Shown here: one piece after another, positions 43,692-52,481 of the stretch
Numbering within the stretch: position 1 is the first letter of the stretch
How the letters are laid out: each line of letters starts with the position of its first letter
Assembly (NCBI RefSeq): GCF_000244895.1
Contig: NZ_CM001441.1
Span: 1,054,001 to 1,118,000, forward strand
Direction of reading: 5' to 3'
Length of the DNA: 64,000 nucleotides
Source: Desulfosporosinus youngiae DSM 17734
Lineage (GTDB): Bacteria > Bacillota > Desulfitobacteriia > Desulfitobacteriales > Desulfitobacteriaceae
Notes under the pieces: model-generated
What the model saw: the letters and a program-made list of their open reading frames with translations, nothing else
Told to the model about the DNA's origin: nothing
The model's database searches: none
Made by a program: the position numbers and the translations under genes

Positions 43692-44459
43692 ATGGTCTAT
43701 GTATCAGATGTTTGCTGCGAAGAATGCAAGAATTACGAAGATATTTCGGGTGTTTATTGTGCCGGTTGTATCCATAGCGATTATCTAATCAATAACTATG
43801 AACCGGCATCTCCCGAGCTTATGGCAAAGCGTGAGGCAAAGCGTGAGGCGATGCTTAGAAAGCAGTTTTTAGATCTCATACCAAAAGATGAAGTTGTATT
43901 TGAATTAAAAACAGAGTTCAAGGAGGCATTCGAAAAAGCTTGGACATTTGTTCCCGACTATAGTCTTGAAAGGTTTCAGTTTTTCTTTGTGAGTTGCTTT
44001 GACAGTTTTATTATGGCAACCGATACTCACCGGCTAATTAAAATCTGGACTTCAGTTCCTAACGAATTGATCGGTAAGGATGTCATCTTTGATAAAGACG
44101 AAGGAAAGTTTTTTATTCGTCGCAAGATTGGAAACCAAGCAATCGATTGTGCGCCAGTATTTGATAATGGTCAAGTTCAGGAATTTTTAGACCAGGCTGA
44201 ACGTGGCGAAGTTATCAAGAACTACAAGGCCTGCCTGCCAATTGAAGATGGTAAAAAGCAAGAAGATGAAGAGACTCCGATATATGTTTTGTTTAACAAA
44301 AATATCGCTATAAACAAAGTTTGGGTTGAAGAACTTCTTGCTATGTTCACGGATTTAGAGGAAATAACAGTGCATTTTAAAGGTCCATTAGATGCAGTAA
44401 AGTTTTCAAATAGTGATGATATCGAAGCCCTAATTTTGCCGATGCGGGTAGAGTTATGA
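43692..44459 (+). CDS. Putative phage sliding-clamp-like protein with N-terminal zinc finger
   Basis: This 255-residue protein has CCEECKNYE and CAGC near the N-terminus (zinc site). The later part reads FFVSCFDSFIMATDTHRLIK and ends VHFKGPLDAVKFSNSDDIEA then LILPMRVEL. The 'DTHRL' segment and the last strands ending LxxPxR resemble DnaN beta-clamp domains (STDGHRL...LVMPMRL). It may be a divergent DNA-polymerase clamp; the N-terminal clamp domain is not evident. Confidence 0.5.
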   Translation: MVYVSDVCCEECKNYEDISGVYCAGCIHSDYLINNYEPASPELMAKREAKREAMLRKQFLDLIPKDEVVFELKTEFKEAFEKAWTFVPDYSLERFQFFFVSCFDSFIMATDTHRLIKIWTSVPNELIGKDVIFDKDEGKFFIRRKIGNQAIDCAPVFDNGQVQEFLDQAERGEVIKNYKACLPIEDGKKQEDEETPIYVLFNKNIAINKVWVEELLAMFTDLEEITVHFKGPLDAVKFSNSDDIEALILPMRVEL

Positions 44460-44493
44460 TTTTGAGTTTAGAAAATGGTAAGTGGTTATTTTT

Positions 44494-44895
44494 ATGAACA
44501 AAATTGAGGAAGTGTTTTTTAATGCCTACAACATAATTGAGAAAACCGGGGAAACAGATATATCTTACAATCTTGAATCACAAGTTGTTGTCGGTATATA
44601 TAAGGTTGATTTTGTTTATGGATGCTGCGCTATAGAAATAGACGGCCATGAGTATCACAAAACCAAAGAGCAGCGCGAAGTTGATTACAAGAGAGAAAGA
44701 TATTTACTGAGACACGGCTATACTCCAATTCGCTTTACGGGTACTGAAGTGTTTTTAGACGCAAAGAAATGTGTCTTGGAAATGTTGGAGTTAGGCGAGT
44801 CGATTAATATTAGGGACCATACCTATTGGTTAGCCTGCAAGGAACACGGCATTAACACTGTTTGGTGGTCTCCAATGGTGGATCGGAGTGATTAA
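44494..44895 (+). CDS. DUF559/VSR-like PD-(D/E)xK endonuclease-fold protein
   Basis: This 133-residue protein contains YKVDFVYGCCAIEIDGHEYH followed by RYLLRHGYTPIRFTGTEVF, the D-x(n)-ExD pattern of small Vsr/DUF559 nuclease folds. It may nick or resolve phage DNA. Start at ATG 44494 is tentative; GTG 44482 is possible. Confidence 0.65.
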   Translation: MNKIEEVFFNAYNIIEKTGETDISYNLESQVVVGIYKVDFVYGCCAIEIDGHEYHKTKEQREVDYKRERYLLRHGYTPIRFTGTEVFLDAKKCVLEMLELGESINIRDHTYWLACKEHGINTVWWSPMVDRSD

Positions 44896-45642
44896 ATGGC
44901 AAGCCGAAATGCAAAAGGACGAATGATCTACTGGAAAATTTCATATTGCAAGCAACTTGCCAGGTGTTCCACCTTCTCTAAACTCCTTTTTACTTGGCTG
45001 ATACCTAACACGGATGACCTAGGGCGCATGGAAGGTGACCCCGAAGTAATCAAAGGCATGATTTTTCCGTATGAAGAGAAGGTTTCGGTTAAACAGATAC
45101 GGGAATCACTGGAAGAATTAGCCTTCGAAAAGCTCATTTTGTGGTATTTGGTTGATGATAACATGTATATTCAATTCCCAAATTTCTCAATATACCAAAA
45201 TTTGCGTAAAGATAGGCAGTACAAGAGTGATTACCCGGACCCTGTTGATGTTGACATGACAAGTCATGACAAGTCAGGACTTGTCGGACAAAATCTGCGT
45301 GAAGGTAAGGAGAAGGTAAGGAGAAGTGAAGGAGAAGGTAAGGAGAGCGAAGCAAAACCTGTCAAAAAAATATTTGGTGAAAAAGTTCTTCTCTCTGATG
45401 ATGAATACCAAAAACTTGTTACTCAACATGGAGAGCAAGAAGTAAATTATATGATTTCCATTCTGGATAACTGGTACCTAACAAAGGGTAAAAAACCAAA
45501 TAAGTCAGATTATCATACGATGGTTGGTACTGGATGGGTTCTTAAAAGGTTTAAAGAAGAACAACCGAAGATAGGGAATAAGACTCCAGGTGATAAGACG
45601 CCTGGTAAAACTTCGGGTAAGTACGAGAACTTTTATCTGTGA
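44896..45642 (+). CDS. DnaD-like phage replisome organiser
   Basis: This 248-residue protein starts directly after the previous stop. An N-terminal winged-helix region (CSTFSKLLFTWLIPNTDDLGR) resembles phage replication initiators, followed by a charged linker (EGKEKVRRSEGEGKESEAKP) and a DnaD-like helical C-terminal segment (GEQEVNYMISILDNWYLTKG). It would load the host helicase at the phage origin. The linker DNA (45296-45355) is a purine-rich run of GGTAAGGAGAA-type repeats. Confidence 0.8.
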   Translation: MASRNAKGRMIYWKISYCKQLARCSTFSKLLFTWLIPNTDDLGRMEGDPEVIKGMIFPYEEKVSVKQIRESLEELAFEKLILWYLVDDNMYIQFPNFSIYQNLRKDRQYKSDYPDPVDVDMTSHDKSGLVGQNLREGKEKVRRSEGEGKESEAKPVKKIFGEKVLLSDDEYQKLVTQHGEQEVNYMISILDNWYLTKGKKPNKSDYHTMVGTGWVLKRFKEEQPKIGNKTPGDKTPGKTSGKYENFYL

Positions 45643-45654
45643 GGAGGACAAGCC

Positions 45655-46545
45655 GTGAGTGAAAAATCTGGTCAACACACATTCAAGATATTCCAAGATT
45701 CAGCATCGATCAATTTCTATAACGGAATTAAAGTTGCAGACAGATGGAGTAAAAAGCAGCCTCATTATCCGATTCTGAATAGGGTTCTAAATTTCATGAA
45801 GGATAGAGGTTTTCAAGTCGGTAGAGATCCGCGAATTGAAAAGCATTACAAAATATTAACTAAGGATCACTGGTACGGCCACAAGGGCGATTTGGAATTT
45901 AAAGCTGAGCGATATCCTGTGGGATGGAAGATTGAGTTCTTTCAGAACATCGTCTTTGAGAATCCACATGGTGGGGAGCACGACTTTGATAAATATGAAA
46001 AGATGCCATACCTCATTAAGCTTCTGTTTTTGAATGAATGCCGACATATTGCAGAATTACTTGTCAACCTGGGTTACGAAAACCAAAGCAAGCCCGTATA
46101 TAAGCTGTCTGAAGATCGTATCAAAGAACACATTGTCACGTGCACCATTGGCGTTAAGTTTAAGGATCCGTCCGAATTTAATCTAGGAGATTATGTCTGC
46201 TCAAGCTCCAAATATTCATACAACATTACTGACCGAGACGGCAAGGTTATCCAGAACGGACAGATCAAATATATCCGGTATTTCGATGGCAGACTACGGC
46301 GCGGAAGAGTTTACCACAATATTAACAATATGTGGTGGATCGTATTTAACAAATTTGATTATTCGAATTGGGCATGCTTCGAGTTATTCGATCCAACGCC
46401 AGAAGATTATAAAGCTAGGCGTCTCAAAAAGGACCGGAAACCTAAAGCATATCTGGACCGTAAAGAAAAGCTCCAAGAGGCAAGCACCAGGGAGTTAATC
46501 AATGAGCTTAAAAGACGCGGGAGTCGAACAAATCATGAGCACTAA
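45655..46545 (+). CDS. Hypothetical phage protein, 296 residues
   Basis: GTG start after GAGGAGGACAAG. A soluble protein with many Tyr/Trp (WYGHKGDLEFKAERYPVGWK) and a basic C-terminus (KDRKPKAYLDRKEKLQEAST). It occurs between the replication protein and the methyltransferase in this phage; no motif gives a function. Confidence 0.65.
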   Translation: MSEKSGQHTFKIFQDSASINFYNGIKVADRWSKKQPHYPILNRVLNFMKDRGFQVGRDPRIEKHYKILTKDHWYGHKGDLEFKAERYPVGWKIEFFQNIVFENPHGGEHDFDKYEKMPYLIKLLFLNECRHIAELLVNLGYENQSKPVYKLSEDRIKEHIVTCTIGVKFKDPSEFNLGDYVCSSSKYSYNITDRDGKVIQNGQIKYIRYFDGRLRRGRVYHNINNMWWIVFNKFDYSNWACFELFDPTPEDYKARRLKKDRKPKAYLDRKEKLQEASTRELINELKRRGSRTNHEH

Positions 46546-46768
46546 CTATCGTGAAGTCCTCAATCCTAATCAAGCAAAGGAAATGGGCCGATTCCTAAGG
46601 CTAATGATCTGGGCATGGGACGAGGCAACCGAGGTAGGAGTTAAGCCTAATGTGGATGGTTTTATCAAAGAGTGGCGTGGCATTCCAACTACCGTAGAAG
46701 AAAAGAGACAACGTGCCCGAAGGAAACAAGCAGATTACAAGAAGAGAAAAAGAGCAGTTGGGGGATGA
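46502..46768 (+). CDS. Small phage protein, 88 residues
   Basis: Overlaps the previous gene by 44 bp. Helical, with a basic C-terminus (KRQRARRKQADYKKRKRA). A later ATG at 46535 is also possible. Function unknown. Confidence 0.5.
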   Translation: MSLKDAGVEQIMSTNYREVLNPNQAKEMGRFLRLMIWAWDEATEVGVKPNVDGFIKEWRGIPTTVEEKRQRARRKQADYKKRKRAVGG

Positions 46769-48659
46769 GGATATTAAGGAGTTCAAAGTATTAAACTTAT
46801 TTGCCGGAATAGGAGGAGGAAGTTTAGGGTTCCAACAAGCTGTAGGTGAATGGAAAGGTCTGCAGGGCAAGTTCCGGACATTAGCAGGCATCGACGTGGA
46901 TCCCAAAGCTTGTGAGGACTATGAGTATATAACTGGAAGCAAAGCAGTTTGCATGGACCTGTTTGAGCGCAGGGACTATATCGACTTCCATGGCCATGAG
47001 CCATCACCCGAGTGGAGAGAGGTTACTCCGGAGGACATCATGGTTGCCGCCGGGGGAGAATGTCCAGATGTAATATTTCTCTCTCCTCCCTGCAAAGGCT
47101 TCAGCGGATTACTACCGAAGGCTTCGGCGGACACCGCTAAATATCAGGCACTTAATCGGTTAGTCACGAGGGGAATATTCTTGGCGTTAGAAGCTTTTAG
47201 AGAGGACCTTCCGGCCGTGATTCTTCTGGAAAACGTCCCGCGAATAAGGACCAGGGGAGAAAAGCTGCTTAATACCATAAAAGGTTTACTCCAGTCTTAC
47301 GGCTACGTAACTGACGATAGAGACCATGATTGCGGAGAGATCGGCGGGCTAGCACAGCATCGAAAAAGATACCTTCTCATTGCTAGAAATAAGGCTAAGA
47401 TGGATTCGTTTATCTACCAGCCGACTAAACAGCGTGTAAGGGCGATTGGAGAGGTTATTGGACCATTACCGCTACCAGGCGCTGAAAGCATGGGGCCATT
47501 ACACCGACTCCCAAAACTTCAGTGGAAAACTTGGGTTAGATTGGCGCTAATCCCAGCTGGTGGGGATTGGAGAGATCTTGAGAAGATTGCACCAGAAGAA
47601 TATCGGCTTGAACACATTCCTCGAGGTGGCGGATCCTTCGGAGTTCAACAGTGGGATGAACCTGGACATACGGTCACTGGAAGAGCGAAGGCTAACGGAT
47701 CCACGGCATCAAACATTGCCGATCCACGGTTGACAGAACGAGAAGGTAGGCACCCGGGAGTTTATCGGGTAGTAAAGTTTGACGAACCCGGACCATGTGT
47801 AACGGGGACAAGGTTTGGGAGCGGAGCTATTGCAATATCAGATCCTCGGACAGGATTCAAGGGCAGCACCCACACGGCCATTTACCAAGTAAACAAGTGG
47901 GAGAAGGAAGCAAGTACCGTAACGGGGGCGCACAGACCGAATAATGGAGCTATCTGTATTGCTGATCCTAGAGTGGGCGGAGGGTATTCAAATAAGCGCA
48001 AAGTTCTCGAGTGGGAACAGCCTGCTTCGACAGTGACTGGAACGGCAGATATTCAATCCGGAGCTCAATCGGTCGCAGATCCACGTCTTGGATGCAAACC
48101 ACGTTCCGGGATGATGGGAGTACAGAAATGGGATGAGCCTGGGAAAACGGTTATTGGAGCTGGTGATATACATTCTGGGGCATCTGCCATCGCGGATCCA
48201 AGAATAAATTTCAAATCACGTCCAAATCTCTATGGAGTCGCTGAATGGAATGAACCTATATCAACCGTTACTGGTTCGGCGAGTGTTACGAGTTCAAATG
48301 CTGTTGCCGCTGTAGCAGATCCGAGAATTCCGGGTGACAAAGAAACATTAGATCCACCTCCCATTATTATTTCACTTGATGGTACTTGGCACAGGCCATT
48401 AACAACACTGGAACTGGCGGCACTGCAGGGTCTTCCTGTGATAATAAACGGAAAACCCTTAACGCTAGCTGGTAACTCAGACCAAAGATGGCGGGAGGCC
48501 ATCGGAAATATGGTACCACCACCTGCGGGCAGAGCCATGGGAGAAGTAGTGTTACACGCTCTTTTAGTTGCATCTGAAAATGCTTGGGAGATGAGCGCGA
48601 ACGATATATGGGTAAGACCAAAAACTTGGGAAGAAATTAGAACAAATTTTGATGCTTAG
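46713..48659 (+). CDS. Phage DNA cytosine-5 methyltransferase with repeated central modules
   Basis: This roughly 648-residue protein has C5-MTase motif I LFAGIGGGSLGF (29-40), motif IV SPPCKGFSG with catalytic Cys127, motif VI LENV (172-175), motif VIII QHRKRYLLIA, motif IX PLTTLELAALQGLP and motif X GNMVPPPAGRAMG. Between VIII and IX there are six copies of a 39-40 residue unit (DNA about 47636-48330), each with W-x-E-P-x-x-TVTG ... SGA-x-x-IADPR. No restriction enzyme gene is adjacent, so it probably protects phage DNA from host restriction. The GTG start lacks a good ribosome site; TTG 46758 is an alternative. Confidence 0.9.
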   Translation: MPEGNKQITRREKEQLGDEDIKEFKVLNLFAGIGGGSLGFQQAVGEWKGLQGKFRTLAGIDVDPKACEDYEYITGSKAVCMDLFERRDYIDFHGHEPSPEWREVTPEDIMVAAGGECPDVIFLSPPCKGFSGLLPKASADTAKYQALNRLVTRGIFLALEAFREDLPAVILLENVPRIRTRGEKLLNTIKGLLQSYGYVTDDRDHDCGEIGGLAQHRKRYLLIARNKAKMDSFIYQPTKQRVRAIGEVIGPLPLPGAESMGPLHRLPKLQWKTWVRLALIPAGGDWRDLEKIAPEEYRLEHIPRGGGSFGVQQWDEPGHTVTGRAKANGSTASNIADPRLTEREGRHPGVYRVVKFDEPGPCVTGTRFGSGAIAISDPRTGFKGSTHTAIYQVNKWEKEASTVTGAHRPNNGAICIADPRVGGGYSNKRKVLEWEQPASTVTGTADIQSGAQSVADPRLGCKPRSGMMGVQKWDEPGKTVIGAGDIHSGASAIADPRINFKSRPNLYGVAEWNEPISTVTGSASVTSSNAVAAVADPRIPGDKETLDPPPIIISLDGTWHRPLTTLELAALQGLPVIINGKPLTLAGNSDQRWREAIGNMVPPPAGRAMGEVVLHALLVASENAWEMSANDIWVRPKTWEEIRTNFDA

Positions 48660-48672
48660 CGGGAGGAAGATT

Positions 48673-49023
48673 ATGAAAAGGAGCACAACATACGCAGCGG
48701 ACGGTAAATATCCTCCAGAAGTACAACAAATGATGGCGGAAACAACTCGTTGTCTAAATTGCGGTAAAATATTAAGTTTGCTGCAACGTAAAGATGGAAG
48801 AAGAAACCGCGGATATTGCACATTGGAATGCTATTTCGCAAAGCCTCCTAAACTCGCATATGCCGAAAAAGAATACGGGGCTGCGGCAAAAGAAGTAATA
48901 CTCAAAATGCTAAATGATGGGGCAAGTGTCGTTGCAACTGCAGAAAGATTGGGAATTAGTAAACCACGTTTCTATGATTGGATGCGGAAAATGAATATTA
49001 AAAAGAAAGTGGTGTGGGGATGA
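48673..49023 (+). CDS. Zinc-finger and HTH phage protein, 116 residues
   Basis: CLNCGKIL...CTLEC is a zinc site, and the C-terminus is a helix-turn-helix of the resolvase/Fis type (VVATAERLGISKPRFYDWMRKM). ATG 48673 follows GCGGGAGGAAG. It may be a transcriptional regulator of late or adjacent genes. Confidence 0.7.
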   Translation: MKRSTTYAADGKYPPEVQQMMAETTRCLNCGKILSLLQRKDGRRNRGYCTLECYFAKPPKLAYAEKEYGAAAKEVILKMLNDGASVVATAERLGISKPRFYDWMRKMNIKKKVVWG

Positions 49024-49046
49024 AAAACTCACATGAACAAGGGTAA

Positions 49047-49865
49047 TTGCTCTTAGTAGCAATTCTTTTAACGCATCTAGCGATGCAGACATTTACGGCC
49101 ACAGCGTATTGCCTTGAAGGTCCTACAAAGCACGGAGAACCTGCAGGTATAGGCATAGTGGCTGTAGACCCCAAAGTAATCCCATTAGGTACCAAATTAA
49201 TTATCGAGGGCATAGGTGAAGTAATTGCCCTTGATACCGGCAAAGACATCAAAGGGTATCGAATTGATATCTGGATGGAGACCAAGGAAGAGTGTATCGC
49301 GTTCGGAAGACAGCCCGTTAAGGTCTCAGTAATACAAGCGAACAACCGTCCTCCACCAATGGCTCGGGGAACCGAGCTTAATGATGAGAGGAGGGTAACT
49401 GATGGCAGACAGCAGTTGGGCGGAAAAGATGAGGAGCTACGAACGGGAGATAGCCAATATTCAAGTACCGGCAGAACCGGACAAAACGGATATAACACGA
49501 TTAGAGAGCTTGATCGATACCCTATATTCCAAGGCTCGGTTCGACCTAGCAAGAGCAAAAACAGCTTTCGAGCGAACAAATCGTCTCTGGAAGGATACAA
49601 AGACGGAATCCTACCTGCTTGCTACAGGTACCCAAAAAGAACGCGAGGCTATGTCCATCCAATTTGCAAGAAAGCGGAAGGTTGGAGACTCAGACTTAAC
49701 TATCGAAAGCGCTCTAAATATTGCCGAGGAAAGATATTTCTACATGGAGGCAGTAGTCGACATTTTGAGAGGGAAGCACAACTCGCTAGTGATAGCTCTG
49801 GGGGCAGCGAAGCTGGAGAAGGACCTGACGAGATAGGTGATTTTCGTATAGGAGGTTATGTATGA
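49047..49865 (+). CDS. 3D-domain protein 2 with an abnormal out-of-frame extension
   Basis: The first 105 residues form a 3D domain after a short hydrophobic start: FTATAYCLEGPTKHGEPAG, VDPKVIPLGTKLII and ALDTGKDIKGYRIDIWMETK, with three aspartates. It is expected to cleave peptidoglycan glycan strands or to help lysis. After VSVIQANNRP the frame runs on for about 150 codons through the gene at 49402-49836 in another frame, giving low-quality sequence. A single-base shift would give TAA or TGA near 49397-49402. I infer loss of the original stop codon; TTG 49047 is the tentative start. Confidence 0.6.
   Translation: MLLVAILLTHLAMQTFTATAYCLEGPTKHGEPAGIGIVAVDPKVIPLGTKLIIEGIGEVIALDTGKDIKGYRIDIWMETKEECIAFGRQPVKVSVIQANNRPPPMARGTELNDERRVTDGRQQLGGKDEELRTGDSQYSSTGRTGQNGYNTIRELDRYPIFQGSVRPSKSKNSFRANKSSLEGYKDGILPACYRYPKRTRGYVHPICKKAEGWRLRLNYRKRSKYCRGKIFLHGGSSRHFEREAQLASDSSGGSEAGEGPDEIGDFRIGGYV
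49402..49836 (+). CDS. Helical phage protein, 144 residues
   Basis: ATG follows GAGAGGAGGGTAACTG. Largely coiled coil (RSYEREIANIQVPAEPDKTD and FDLARAKTAFERTNRLWKDT). It is the true gene of this stretch, since it has the strong ribosome site and a normal composition. The 3D-domain frame overlaps it entirely. Confidence 0.65.
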   Translation: MADSSWAEKMRSYEREIANIQVPAEPDKTDITRLESLIDTLYSKARFDLARAKTAFERTNRLWKDTKTESYLLATGTQKEREAMSIQFARKRKVGDSDLTIESALNIAEERYFYMEAVVDILRGKHNSLVIALGAAKLEKDLTR

Positions 49866-50770
49866 ACGACAAGGTAAGGAACCTTATTAGGGCAGTTGCC
49901 ATGAATGATATACGGGAAGCAAAGCAATGGGTAAAAGTTATCACTGAAAGCGACAGTACTAAGTCCAATAGACCGTTTTGCAAATATATTCTAAATCAAC
50001 TCCAAGTATCATCGCTCAACTTAATGGAATTACCCCATGACATAAAAGGTATTCTGCTCATGGAAGATGTTTCAATGACATTCAATGAAAACAGATATTT
50101 CCTCTCGGAACGTGAAGATGCGGTCACAGAAGAAGTCCTGGGAATGTACGAGACAAGTCAAAAGCTATCAGAAATGGGCATTCGGTATCTTAATTCGTTG
50201 ATGCTTCACGGAGAAAGTGGAACAGGAAAAACACTCTTCGGAAGATATCTAGCCTATATGATCGGTTTACCGTTTGCTTATATGAATTTTTCAAACGCCA
50301 TCAGTAGTTACTTAGGCAGCACAGCCAAAAACATCAACAAAGCCTTTGAATTCATCGGAAACCATAAATGTGTTTTTATGATTGATGAGGTCGATGCCAT
50401 TGGGATGAAAAGAGGCAAGGAAGATGTAGGGGAAATGGCACGGGTAACTATAGGACTCATGCAAGCATTGGACTGCGTCAGGAATGATACTGTGCTTATA
50501 GGTGCCACTAATCGCCTAGATATGATTGATCCGGCACTATTGAGACGGTTCACGATGATTCATGAAGTCGCAAAATTTTCCGAGCAAGAAATGTTCCTGA
50601 TGGTAAGCAAGTTCTTGGATGACGTAGGTGTAAAGTACAGTGACATTAACATCATAGACTATTGCGGAAAATCACTGAACAGTCAAGCTCTTGTGATGAA
50701 TGACGTTATAAGGGCAATAGCGAAATCGATACGAAATAATACTGAGTTTAGATTAATGACGGAGGGATAA
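49862..50770 (+). CDS. AAA+ ATPase, phage
   Basis: This 302-residue protein has Walker A GESGTGKT, Walker B VFMIDEVDAIG, sensor 1 IGATNRLD and arginine finger LLRRF, the pattern of FtsH/spastin-type AAA ATPases. The N-terminal 95 residues are phage-specific. It could remodel phage or host complexes. GGAGG ribosome site. Confidence 0.85.
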   Translation: MNDKVRNLIRAVAMNDIREAKQWVKVITESDSTKSNRPFCKYILNQLQVSSLNLMELPHDIKGILLMEDVSMTFNENRYFLSEREDAVTEEVLGMYETSQKLSEMGIRYLNSLMLHGESGTGKTLFGRYLAYMIGLPFAYMNFSNAISSYLGSTAKNINKAFEFIGNHKCVFMIDEVDAIGMKRGKEDVGEMARVTIGLMQALDCVRNDTVLIGATNRLDMIDPALLRRFTMIHEVAKFSEQEMFLMVSKFLDDVGVKYSDINIIDYCGKSLNSQALVMNDVIRAIAKSIRNNTEFRLMTEG

Positions 50771-50772
50771 AA

Positions 50773-51282
50773 GTGAATAGAAAATTTATCCGTCTAGTTA
50801 CCGAAAACCCTCAGGGTAATTACCAATACCTTCACAATATGACGGTTATCAAAGACAAGGAAGTCTTCCTTCGCGATTTTGAAGGAGAAGGAGATCTAAG
50901 CCTAGTCGATTACTGCAAAAGGGAATGCATGGAAAGGTGTAATACCGATATTGATGCCTCTGTTGAAGAATTCGGAGAGCACATGGACTGCGGTTGCCCT
51001 ATAACACTTATCTATCATATGGCAGTAGGACATGCCGAACTCAGAAATAGGTTAGGCCAATACGAATCTTCTGGATTGTCTCCTGAAGACCTAAAGGAAA
51101 GAACCTGCGAATGGTCGGAGGATGATGAAGGGAATTGGAGTTGTTCAAAATGCACTGCTGTAGTTATATTTGCCGAGGATGGTCCTAGCGAAAATCGTAT
51201 GAGTTTTTGTCCAGAGTGCGGTAGGAAGATAATAAACATTAGCCTTTGGAAAGATGAACTATTGGAGGATGAACATGAGTAG
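50773..51282 (+). CDS. Phage protein with cysteine clusters, 169 residues
   Basis: Begins 3 bp after the AAA gene (GAGGGATAAAA ribosome site, GTG start). It carries CKRECMERCN and CGCP, and a C-terminal zinc ribbon CSKC...CPEC. Function unknown. Confidence 0.6.
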   Translation: MNRKFIRLVTENPQGNYQYLHNMTVIKDKEVFLRDFEGEGDLSLVDYCKRECMERCNTDIDASVEEFGEHMDCGCPITLIYHMAVGHAELRNRLGQYESSGLSPEDLKERTCEWSEDDEGNWSCSKCTAVVIFAEDGPSENRMSFCPECGRKIINISLWKDELLEDEHE

Positions 51283-51700
51283 GGAGATTAAGTTTAAAGC
51301 GTATATCAAGTCTCTAAAGTGGCTAGTACCCGTAGAAAGAATATGCTTCGATTGTGAGACGGTTGAGGTTGACTTAACTGATGGAAATGGAGATACGGCA
51401 GAATATGAGTTTGATGAAATTGAACTCATGCGGTACACAGGGCTTAAGGATAATAACATCGGGCATGACAGAAAGGAAATATTTGAAGGCGATAGAGTTA
51501 AAGCTACTAACAAAAACGGTTGGACCAGAGAGTTTGAAATAATCTGGAACGAAGATCTAGCAAGGTTCATGGTGTGGTGTGGTAGTCAGCCCAATATTTC
51601 ATTTGACCTAACTTGTGACACGATTATCGACTTTCGTGTTGTGGTAATCGGAAATATCCACGATAAAGAAGTTGTTTTGGAGAAGCCAACATGCTTATAA
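51275..51700 (+). CDS. YopX-family phage protein 2
   Basis: This 141-residue protein begins SREIKFKAYI and contains MRYTGLKDN, EIFEGDRVK and VIGNIHDKEVV, the YopX hallmarks. ATG 51275 follows GGAGGATG. It is more divergent from the YopX protein at 34565 than a recent copy would be. Confidence 0.85.
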   Translation: MSREIKFKAYIKSLKWLVPVERICFDCETVEVDLTDGNGDTAEYEFDEIELMRYTGLKDNNIGHDRKEIFEGDRVKATNKNGWTREFEIIWNEDLARFMVWCGSQPNISFDLTCDTIIDFRVVVIGNIHDKEVVLEKPTCL

Positions 51701-52059
51701 CAATCTCTGGCCGTCCTATTCCGGCAGTCAGAATGACAGGCAGAGGGAAATATGTTAAGCCGGAGGCGGCTAGGTACCTTGCTTATAAAGAGCAGATAGG
51801 ATGGTTGGCATTAAGCCAAACCAAAGAACCAATTATCAATCCTGTATCCGTAAATGTCAAAGTATTCTTACATGGAAAATCTTCACTTATGGGTAATGAT
51901 GGAGATGTCGACAATTATCTAAAGTCAGCCTTGGACGGCTGTAACAAGATAGTCTGGCTTGATGATCGGCAGGTTAACAAAGCTACGGTTGAAAAGATAC
52001 CTTGTCGACATGCGAAAGATGAACGGATGGAAATTGAGGTTTTGGAGGTTGGGGAATGA
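51691..52059 (+). CDS. rusA: RusA-family Holliday junction resolvase
   Basis: This 122-residue protein contains GDVDNYLKSALDG and WLDDRQVNK, holding the catalytic aspartates of RusA, and a characteristic Lys before the C-terminal strand. It resolves four-way junctions in phage DNA. Overlaps the previous gene by 10 bp and the next by ATGA. Confidence 0.9.
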   Translation: MLITISGRPIPAVRMTGRGKYVKPEAARYLAYKEQIGWLALSQTKEPIINPVSVNVKVFLHGKSSLMGNDGDVDNYLKSALDGCNKIVWLDDRQVNKATVEKIPCRHAKDERMEIEVLEVGE

Positions 52060-52481
52060 AGGCTATATCACTAATGCAGCCATGGGCATCACTTGTGGCA
52101 ATAGGTACCAAGAAAATTGAAACTAGAAGTTGGTCAACCGAGTATCGTGGGCAATTAGCAATTCATTCAAGTAAGGGGTTTAAAAAATACCTCAGACAAT
52201 TATGTTGCGAAGAACCCTTTAAAACGGTGCTTAATAAAGCTGGGTTAAGCTTAGATAACCTACCACTTGGAAGAGTAGTTGCAACTTGTAAACTTGTTGA
52301 TTGTATCGAAATGACTCCTGAATTTATTGACCGGGTTAAGTCAGCTAAAGGCCATGAGTATGATTTTGGGGAGTATGCGGTAGGTCGGTATGCTTGGATA
52401 CTGGAGGATATCAAGGCCCTGGATAATCCGGTGCCGGCTAAAGGTAAATTGAGTATTTGGAAATGGGAGGGCAAATCATAG
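52056..52481 (+). CDS. ASCH-domain protein
   Basis: This 141-residue protein starts AISLMQPWASLVAIGTKKIE and contains TRSWSTEYRGQLAIHSSKG and VGRYAWILEDI, the ASCH core. ASCH proteins are linked to RNA binding or RNA-modification-associated regulation. Located in the late part of the early operon. Confidence 0.85.
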   Translation: MKAISLMQPWASLVAIGTKKIETRSWSTEYRGQLAIHSSKGFKKYLRQLCCEEPFKTVLNKAGLSLDNLPLGRVVATCKLVDCIEMTPEFIDRVKSAKGHEYDFGEYAVGRYAWILEDIKALDNPVPAKGKLSIWKWEGKS

